Both the position numbers and the translations under genes were made by a program. Below are positions 5,702 through 10,476 of a stretch of 10,476 bases of DNA, piece by piece; the stretch's first letter is position 1, and every line of letters starts with the position of its first letter. The DNA comes from Candidatus Kaiserbacteria bacterium (GTDB lineage: Bacteria; Patescibacteriota; Minisyncoccia; Phycocordibacterales; UBA918): NCBI GenBank assembly GCA_003245875.1, contig QKBW01000035.1, positions 1-10,476 on the forward strand. Direction: 5' to 3'. The notes beneath the pieces were generated by a model. That model was not told the DNA's origin and did not search any database. It saw nothing but the letters and a program-made list of their open reading frames with translations.

Positions 5702-6508
5702 CTAGGCTAAAAACACTACCGCCACAACACTGAGTGCTAATACCAAACGATACCAGATAAATGGCCAAAGAGTGTGTCGGCGGACAAATCCGAGCATGAA
5801 GTGAATAGCGGCCAGTCCAACTACAAATGCGGAACCAGCACCCACAATAATAGGCGCCCAAGAAACAGGGTCTGATGAAGAGACCAATTCTAATACTTTC
5901 TTAGCACCTGCACCCAAAATAAGCGGGATAGCGATCAGAAATGAAAAACGAGCAGCCTCGGCTCGTGAAAGGCCGAGTAACATACCACCCACAATGGACG
6001 AGCCCGAGCGAGACATACCCGGCAAGAGTGCCAATGATTGAAATAATCCAATATAAAATCCTTTCTTTGCAGAAAGATGGTTGGTTGGGGTGTATTTCTG
6101 ATACCTCCATTCACCATACATAAAGAAGATTGAACCAACCACCAACACAGCGGCTACCAATAGTGGCGAGCGAAAAAGTGTCCCCATTAGATCTTCTAAG
6201 ACTAAGCCCAATAGAGCCGCTGGCACTGTGGCGGTGGCAATCGCTATCAATAATGTCTTTTCGCGAGTGTCTACCGGAAGCCTTCCAGCTACGCGCAGCA
6301 AGGTCTGCAGCAATGCCCAGACATCACGGCGGAAATATACCACTACCGCTAATGCAGTTGCAAAATGCAGCGTGGCATCAAATGCTAATGAATCGCTTTC
6401 AATTGTACCAAAAAGAGCATGCGCCAGTATTAAATGGCCAGTTGAAGAAACAGGAAGAAACTCGGTTAACCCCTGTAAAATACCAAAAAATAATGCGACA
6501 CCGTCCAT
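5702..6508 (-). CDS. uppP: Undecaprenyl-diphosphatase (UppP/BacA family)
   Basis: This 268-aa polytopic membrane enzyme removes a phosphate from undecaprenyl pyrophosphate, regenerating the lipid carrier for peptidoglycan and other wall polymers; the family also gives bacitracin resistance. The first signature is LQGLTEFLPVSSTGH (11-25), carrying the (E/Q)xxxE motif (Q12, E16) and His25. The second is PGMSRSGSS (163-171) with R167. About eight hydrophobic segments follow the usual pattern, and the length is near the 273 aa of E. coli BacA. The frame is open to an ATG at 6526, but an extended -10 box (6525-6517) occupies that stretch, so the ATG at 6508, two bases after the predicted transcription start, is the likely beginning. 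It diverges from the dsbA-like gene and ends in TAG near a shared terminator. Confidence 0.93.
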   Translation of the reverse strand: MDGVALFFGILQGLTEFLPVSSTGHLILAHALFGTIESDSLAFDATLHFATALAVVVYFRRDVWALLQTLLRVAGRLPVDTREKTLLIAIATATVPAALLGLVLEDLMGTLFRSPLLVAAVLVVGSIFFMYGEWRYQKYTPTNHLSAKKGFYIGLFQSLALLPGMSRSGSSIVGGMLLGLSRAEAARFSFLIAIPLILGAGAKKVLELVSSSDPVSWAPIIVGAGSAFVVGLAAIHFMLGFVRRHTLWPFIWYRLVLALSVVAVVFLA

Positions 6509-6514
6509 GGTTGT

Positions 6515-6553
6515 GCAGTATAGCATACTATGATTGGGTGTATGCTATACTGC
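6515..6553. promoter_or_regulatory. Palindromic divergent promoter of uppP and the dsbA-like gene
   Basis: GCAGTATAGCATAC (6515-6528) and GTATGCTATACTGC (6540-6553) are perfect 14-bp inverted arms around an 11-nt AT-rich spacer. Each arm holds the same extended -10 box, TGCTATACT: 6525-6517 on the minus strand toward uppP and 6543-6551 on the plus strand toward the dsbA-like gene. The minus box predicts a start near 6510, 2 nt before the uppP ATG. The plus box predicts a start near 6558, 19 nt before the dsbA ATG. The dyad could also bind a dimeric regulator. Confidence 0.65.
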
Positions 6554-6562
6554 TTGCATATA

Positions 6563-6568
6563 CATAAT
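6563..6568 (+). promoter_or_regulatory. Alternative -10 box of the dsbA-like gene
   Basis: CATAAT (5 of 6 to consensus) lies 9 nt before the ATG at 6577 and would give a 2-nt leader, the same spacing as other genes here. It has no TGn extension and no clear -35, so it competes with the plus-strand box in the palindrome. Confidence 0.35.
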
Positions 6569-6576
6569 TGATACAT

Positions 6577-7371
6577 ATGGAACAAGAAACAACCACAGCA
6601 AGCACCTCACGAACACCGTTACGAAATTCAATGTTGGTGCCTGTTGCAATTTTGCTTGGATTCGCAATGATTGCTACTGCCATTTATTTTGTTGGTGGTA
6701 AGACATCACCACAACAGGCCGACGATACCACAAGCGCTCTTGCGGGTGACACATCTGCAATCAATCCGATCACTGCAGATGATCATATCCGTGGTAATCC
6801 GAATGCGCCAATTATAATTGTCGAGTATTCTGATCTAGAATGCCCATGGTGTCGCGTTTTCCATGACACAATGAAGAAGATCATTGACGAATACGGTACC
6901 GGAGGTCAGGTGGCTTGGGTGTACCGTCAGCTACCATTGCAGCAACTACACCCAAATGCTCCAACGTTGGCATTAGCTTCGGAGTGTGTAGCAGGATTGG
7001 GTGGAAACGACGCATTTTGGAAGTTTACTGATGCACTCAATGAGTCACGCCAGATCCATTACGTTGGAGGTCAAGTGCAAAGTGTTGACCCAACTGATAT
7101 GAATAAGCTCAATGACTTTGTTGCAGCTGCGGGGGTCAATCAGACTGATTTTGAACAATGCGTGCAGAACGGCACTTACCAAGATAAAGTGGAGGAGGAT
7201 TTCAACAACGCCATTGCGATGACCGGGGGCAAGGTAGGAACTCCTTATAACATCATCATGGTTGGTGGTGAGCAAGGCGTGATCAATGGTGCACAATCTT
7301 ACGAAACGGTAAAAGGTATTATTGACAACCTACTTGGGCAACTCAAGGGAGAAACAGTACAACAACAATAA
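6577..7371 (+). CDS. Membrane-anchored DsbA-like thiol-disulfide oxidoreductase
   Basis: The product is 264 aa. A short N-terminal tail is followed by one transmembrane segment (about 19-39), a Thr/Ser/Asp-rich linker and a thioredoxin-fold domain from about residue 66. The active site is CPWC (89-92) in YSDLECPWC, and the cis-proline is P223 in GTPYN. Insertion helices lie between them. C137 and C195 form a second possible pair, as in several DsbA relatives. The protein would sit on the outer face of the membrane and form or shuffle disulfides in exported proteins; no DsbB or VKOR partner is visible here. DsbA, BdbD and the Com1/DsbG side of the family are hard to separate by motif alone. 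An in-frame TTG at 6568 is possible, but the ATG at 6577 is preferred. It diverges from uppP and ends at a strong terminator. Confidence 0.9.
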   Translation: MEQETTTASTSRTPLRNSMLVPVAILLGFAMIATAIYFVGGKTSPQQADDTTSALAGDTSAINPITADDHIRGNPNAPIIIVEYSDLECPWCRVFHDTMKKIIDEYGTGGQVAWVYRQLPLQQLHPNAPTLALASECVAGLGGNDAFWKFTDALNESRQIHYVGGQVQSVDPTDMNKLNDFVAAAGVNQTDFEQCVQNGTYQDKVEEDFNNAIAMTGGKVGTPYNIIMVGGEQGVINGAQSYETVKGIIDNLLGQLKGETVQQQ

Positions 7372-7376
7372 ATGTG

Positions 7377-7417
7377 AGAAAAACAGCGGCGGGCCAAAGG
7401 CCCGCCGCTGTTTTTCT
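7377..7417. terminator. Bidirectional terminator between the dsbA-like gene and the helicase gene
   Basis: Perfect 19-bp arms (7377-7395 and 7399-7417) with an AAA loop. The inner GC core is identical to the terminator at 5664-5686, while the outer A/T arms differ. The TTTTT (7411-7415) serves plus transcripts, and AAAAA on the left serves minus ones. The helicase stop codon TAG (7418-7416) lies inside the right arm, so coding and terminator overlap. Confidence 0.9.
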
Positions 7418-10400
7418 ATCCAACCAATCGCTTCTGAAATGCACTGGCCAATTGCTCATAGTTCGTACTCCCCGCTTCAATCGGTGCAGTCAACCATTCC
7501 CCGGCACATAACACTCGTACCGCTGCTTGTATCTCACCTTTCAACGCTTCGATCTCATCATCAGTAATTGTAAACGTCTCTTCATGGACAACCCCCTTAC
7601 CATCAGCTTGCACAAATGAGAGCATGCTTTCTCGTGTTTTATATCGCTCATCATCGTACAAGGAAAGAAGCAGGGCATAGAACACCAACTGGCGCTTATA
7701 CCCCCCATCACTGCTTTTAGTTTTGCCCTCAATGGCACCACGCGTCCTTGGCTTTCCGGTCTTGTAATCAACCACCCGAAGCACCTTCCCTGTAGCATCT
7801 TTATCCAGTCGATCCAGCTTTCCGGTCAAGAGCACTTCGGGCAATTCAGCAAGACCGGTCGGAAACATAACACGTATGTTCTTTTCTTCTTCGGACGCAA
7901 CCGACAACGACGAGGCAAGATGTGTTTTGTAACTAAGCAGCGTCTCAATTCCCTTTTGATGCAACCGAGTAAACTCTTCCACTGAAAGCGGCAGACGGCC
8001 AAGTTCTCGGTCTAGTGATTGAGTAATCTCTGTATCGGTTGGCAATGACCCTTGTTTGGTATACGTACGCGTCATTGTCTCAAGTACACCATGGACTGCC
8101 GTTCCAAATTGCAATGATTCTGTTTGTACCTCCGGCACACGTAAGACATTACGATAAAAGTAATTCCAAGGACTTTGTAAAAAGTTATTGAGTGACGTTG
8201 CGGAAAAACCACGTTCAACCAACACCTGCTGCAAAAACGAGTTATCGTATGGTACAGATGCAGTACCCTGCAAGACCTTTGTTGGATCAAATGCCTGTTC
8301 GGCACTATCGTTGGGCACTTCGGTAACCAACTCCTGATCCAACTCATCATATAAACGACTACAGACCAATGCACGACCAGCCGCATCGGTAGTAGCATAG
8401 GACAAAAACACCCGTTCTTTTGCACGCGTCAGCGCTACGTAAAATAATCGTCGTTCGTCATCAATGGCGTCATATTCATCATGCTGGTGACGAGTCAACG
8501 GTACTGAAAATAATGTCCTTTTACGTGTACCGCCCCACACATTGTCGTTAAGGTGCGGTAAAAATATAACGATGAACTCAAGACCCTTTGACTTGTGTGC
8601 GGTCATGACAGATACCGCATCATCACTACTGGTAATAAAAGGAGCAGTCAAACCAATAGCATGTACTTGATACGTGGCCAGTACTTCAACGATATCAGCA
8701 AGGGTACGTGATTCTTCCTCTGCAACTAATGCCTCTATTTCATCATACAAACGCCGCAGTACACGTGACCCTTCTAGAGGATCCTCAATCATGAGAGTCG
8801 ACACAAAACCGCTTTGTTCCAAAGTTTGTGCCAAGACACGACTGGGATTGGCGGACAGAGCCGCCGCTCGTGCTGCATCCAGTACAGTACCGACTCGCAG
8901 CACTGCAGGCACATCTCGTACCCCAGCTTCTTGTAACAAGGTTTCGTCACGAATCAGACGTTCCAACGGCGTATCAAATGAACGAGCCCTCAATAAAGAC
9001 ATCAGATCGGACGCTGATATGTTCCAGTACGACCCGTGCAATATTGCAAAGAGTGCTGCCTCGTTTTCCGGTTTCGTGATAGCAGCAAGCATATGCATGA
9101 CCTCACGCGTTATAGGGTGATGCAGTATGTCCCCGTCAGCCGAAGCGTTGGCTGCAATACCGGCTGCCCGTAGTACACCCGCCAAATATTCGACTTCTCG
9201 GTTGGTCCGCACAATAACAGCGATCTCGCGTGTAGGAGTACCAGCAGCGATTTCTGCCTGAATCCGCGTTACTAGATCATCGTGCTCGACCGCTTGGTGG
9301 GAATACTCAGTTTTGGTCACGGCTGCAGTTTTAGACAAAGCTGCTTGCAAAGGAACTCGCAAATCTTGCAGCGGACCTTCTTCCACTGTCACGAGTGAAT
9401 GTGCAACATCAAGTATCCGTTGGCCGGAGCGATAATTGTCGGTCAATGAGATCATTTTGGTACCTTTGTACACATCTTCAAAATATAAAAAATTCTCCAA
9501 AGAGGCCCCTTGAAATCGGTAGATAGCCTGCTTCTCATCACCCACCACAAAAATATTTGGCGACTGATGGTATGAGGTTAACAATTCTAAAATACGGTTT
9601 TGTGCTCCATTCACATCTTGATGCTCGTCAGCCAACACATACTGGTACTGCTCTTGTAGATCACGTAGCATCTCTTCATTGTGTTCAAGCGCTTCGATCG
9701 TCTCAATGATCATATCGTCAAAGTCATACAGGTGTTGCGCGCGCAAGAGCATGCTATAACGCTGGTAGACAAACAAGAGTTCGCGGTTTTTGGCAATACT
9801 TTGTTCCTTTTTTGTGTACTCACTGCGCACCTTACCTTTGTGTGCACCTTTCTGGTGAAACTGCTCGATGGTCGCAAGCTCCTCTTCTTGTTTCCCAATG
9901 ATAGTGACCAACTGATCAGGACCAATATTTTCTTGTTTCAGACTGCTGATGATAGAAAGCAAAGGCTTTACATAGTAGGAAGGATCACCAGACGGGCGCA
10001 ATAACTTGATAGAAGGATCAAGCACAATGGATTCAAGTAACTGTATCTTGTCTATTTCGCTTGCGACCATGCCGCCAATGATCCCCGGATATGCATCAGG
10101 ATATCGTCCGACCAAGTCGCCACACAAACCATGGAAGGTGTAAATAGGCACCCGATATGCACGCGTACCGATATACCGACGTAGACGTTCACGCATTGCC
10201 TTTGCACCACTCTCGGTAAAAGTAAGAGCCAGAATGCTTTCTGGTGCCGCATCACTCTGCAAAAGAATGTTGGCAATACGCAAGGTCAATATTTGCGTCT
10301 TCCCTGTTCCGGGACCGGCAATAACCATGACAGGCCCTTCAATTGTGTCGACAGCATCGCGTTGGGCGGCGTTTAACGAGGCGTACGCCTCGTTAAACGC

Positions 10401-10430
10401 CGCCCCCTCTCCCCCTCGTTCCATTTTCAT
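7416..10430 (-). CDS. UvrD/Rep-type superfamily 1A helicase fused to a RecB-like nuclease
   Basis: This 1004-aa protein would unwind DNA with ATP and cut it, probably in double-strand break repair as an AddA/RecB-like single chain. The helicase motifs occur in order: Q-motif FNEAYASLNAAQRDAV (12-27), Walker A AGPGTGKT (38-45, K44), Walker B ADEHQD (267-272), GDEKQAIYRFQGA (297-309), NYRSGQRI (332-339), TAHKSKGLEF (610-619) and FYVALTRAKERV (663-674). A PD-(D/E)xK nuclease ends the chain, with H780, D873 in GKLDRLD, D888 and K890 in VVDYKTGK, and QLVFY (914-918). Only three cysteines exist (103, 690, 975), so no AddB-type Fe-S cluster is possible. No AddB or RecC partner is visible here. The start is set by an extended -10 box 9 nt upstream. 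A 42-bp perfect palindrome spans about codons 9-22. Confidence 0.93.
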   Translation of the reverse strand: MKMERGGEGAAFNEAYASLNAAQRDAVDTIEGPVMVIAGPGTGKTQILTLRIANILLQSDAAPESILALTFTESGAKAMRERLRRYIGTRAYRVPIYTFHGLCGDLVGRYPDAYPGIIGGMVASEIDKIQLLESIVLDPSIKLLRPSGDPSYYVKPLLSIISSLKQENIGPDQLVTIIGKQEEELATIEQFHQKGAHKGKVRSEYTKKEQSIAKNRELLFVYQRYSMLLRAQHLYDFDDMIIETIEALEHNEEMLRDLQEQYQYVLADEHQDVNGAQNRILELLTSYHQSPNIFVVGDEKQAIYRFQGASLENFLYFEDVYKGTKMISLTDNYRSGQRILDVAHSLVTVEEGPLQDLRVPLQAALSKTAAVTKTEYSHQAVEHDDLVTRIQAEIAAGTPTREIAVIVRTNREVEYLAGVLRAAGIAANASADGDILHHPITREVMHMLAAITKPENEAALFAILHGSYWNISASDLMSLLRARSFDTPLERLIRDETLLQEAGVRDVPAVLRVGTVLDAARAAALSANPSRVLAQTLEQSGFVSTLMIEDPLEGSRVLRRLYDEIEALVAEEESRTLADIVEVLATYQVHAIGLTAPFITSSDDAVSVMTAHKSKGLEFIVIFLPHLNDNVWGGTRKRTLFSVPLTRHQHDEYDAIDDERRLFYVALTRAKERVFLSYATTDAAGRALVCSRLYDELDQELVTEVPNDSAEQAFDPTKVLQGTASVPYDNSFLQQVLVERGFSATSLNNFLQSPWNYFYRNVLRVPEVQTESLQFGTAVHGVLETMTRTYTKQGSLPTDTEITQSLDRELGRLPLSVEEFTRLHQKGIETLLSYKTHLASSLSVASEEEKNIRVMFPTGLAELPEVLLTGKLDRLDKDATGKVLRVVDYKTGKPRTRGAIEGKTKSSDGGYKRQLVFYALLLSLYDDERYKTRESMLSFVQADGKGVVHEETFTITDDEIEALKGEIQAAVRVLCAGEWLTAPIEAGSTNYEQLASAFQKRLVG
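10364..10405. repeat. 42-bp perfect palindrome in the 5' coding end of the helicase gene
   Basis: The two 21-bp halves are exact reverse complements with no spacer, centred between 10384 and 10385 on GCGTACGC. The centre is flanked by CGAG/CTCG, then TTTAA/TTAAA, then GGGCGGCG/CGCCGCCC. Both strands therefore encode the peptide AAFNEAYASLNAA. It starts about 25 nt into the predicted leaderless message. Confidence 0.95.
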
Positions 10431-10438
10431 TATGCACT

Positions 10439-10447
10439 AGTATATCA
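10439..10447 (-). promoter_or_regulatory. Extended -10 promoter of the helicase-nuclease gene
   Basis: TGATATACT reads 10447 to 10439 on the minus strand (TGn plus TATACT). The predicted start is near 10432, two bases before the ATG at 10430. No Shine-Dalgarno can fit. The -35 position (CGCTCT) is poor, and the window ends 29 bp upstream. Confidence 0.6.
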
Positions 10448-10476
10448 TTTTTAGCCCTTGCAGAGCGAAATCAAGC

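Noticed and set aside
5957..5977. CTCGGC/GCCGAG 6-bp hairpin within uppP
   Set aside because: It is short and expected by chance at this size.
6509..6526. ATG at 6526 as the uppP start
   Set aside because: The six extra residues (MLYCTT) come from the -10 box and palindrome arm; the ATG at 6508 begins the conserved helix.
6568..6576. TTG start of the dsbA-like gene
   Set aside because: The ATG three codons later is a better start codon, and the added residues (MIH) show no family feature.
8674..9120. 148-aa plus-strand open frame inside the helicase gene
   Set aside because: It is antisense to the helicase, Ser/Arg/Ala-rich as expected from the reverse frame, and has no promoter or family motif.
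10234..10440. Plus-strand open frame ending at the helicase start
   Set aside because: It contains the same AAFNEAYASLNAA peptide only because the 42-bp palindrome reads alike on both strands; nothing else supports it.
1..10476. UGA recoded as glycine (Gracilibacteria/Absconditabacteria code)
   Set aside because: All native frames are complete without reading through TGA, and the one TGA stop is followed at once by a terminator.
1..10476. CRISPR array, tRNA, rRNA, insertion sequence or prophage parts
   Set aside because: No regularly spaced direct repeats, cloverleaf, rRNA segment, transposase or integrase motif was seen on either strand. The repeated 23-nt element occurs only twice and acts as terminator cores.

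Overview
This window looks like the chromosome of a small-genome bacterium, most likely of the candidate phyla radiation (Patescibacteria). The grounds are indirect: compact gene order, moderate to low GC in most genes, almost no Shine-Dalgarno sequences, exported proteins known only by a membrane anchor, a HisRS with an unusual motif 2 (REHWQWN), and a single-chain UvrD-type helicase fused to a RecB-like nuclease. No rRNA marker is present, so the lineage is an inference. Stop codons are TAA or TAG except in one GC-rich gene that ends in TGA.

Layout, left to right. Positions 1-1786 (minus strand) hold apolipoprotein N-acyltransferase (lnt) followed by the start of a membrane-anchored TPR protein that has its own promoter. 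Positions 1859-2347 (plus strand) hold a self-contained cassette: extended -10 promoter, 81-nt leader with a hairpin and AGGAGG, a 111-aa secreted protein, and a strong terminator. Its composition and signals differ from everything around it. Positions 2375-3702 (minus) are a two-gene operon for a membrane-anchored helical protein and a small Asp-rich exported protein. From a divergent promoter region, hisS (3796-5046) and a DEDDy 3'-5' exonuclease (5079-5654) run on the plus strand. They converge on uppP (5702-6508, minus) at a bidirectional terminator. uppP and a membrane-anchored DsbA-like thiol oxidoreductase (6577-7371, plus) diverge from a perfect 14-bp inverted repeat. The dsbA-like gene converges, at a second terminator with the same core, on the 1004-aa helicase-nuclease (7416-10430, minus).

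The genes share two themes. One is the cell envelope: lipoprotein maturation (Lnt), lipid carrier recycling (UppP), disulfide formation (DsbA-like) and several exported or anchored proteins. The other is nucleic-acid metabolism and translation: HisRS, exonuclease, helicase-nuclease.

The most interesting signals are not in the protein families. (1) Every recognisable native promoter places its -10 box 7-10 nt before the start codon, which predicts leaderless mRNAs throughout; only the GC-rich cassette has a normal leader with a Shine-Dalgarno. (2) The 5' coding end of the helicase contains a 42-bp perfect, spacer-free palindrome. (3) uppP and dsbA diverge from a palindrome whose two arms are identical extended -10 boxes. 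(4) Two terminators 1.7 kb apart share an identical 23-nt hairpin core. (5) The secreted-protein cassette looks transferred. I found no tRNA, rRNA, CRISPR array, transposase or attachment site, and no gene-free stretch over 300 bases; the longest gap is 1787-1974.
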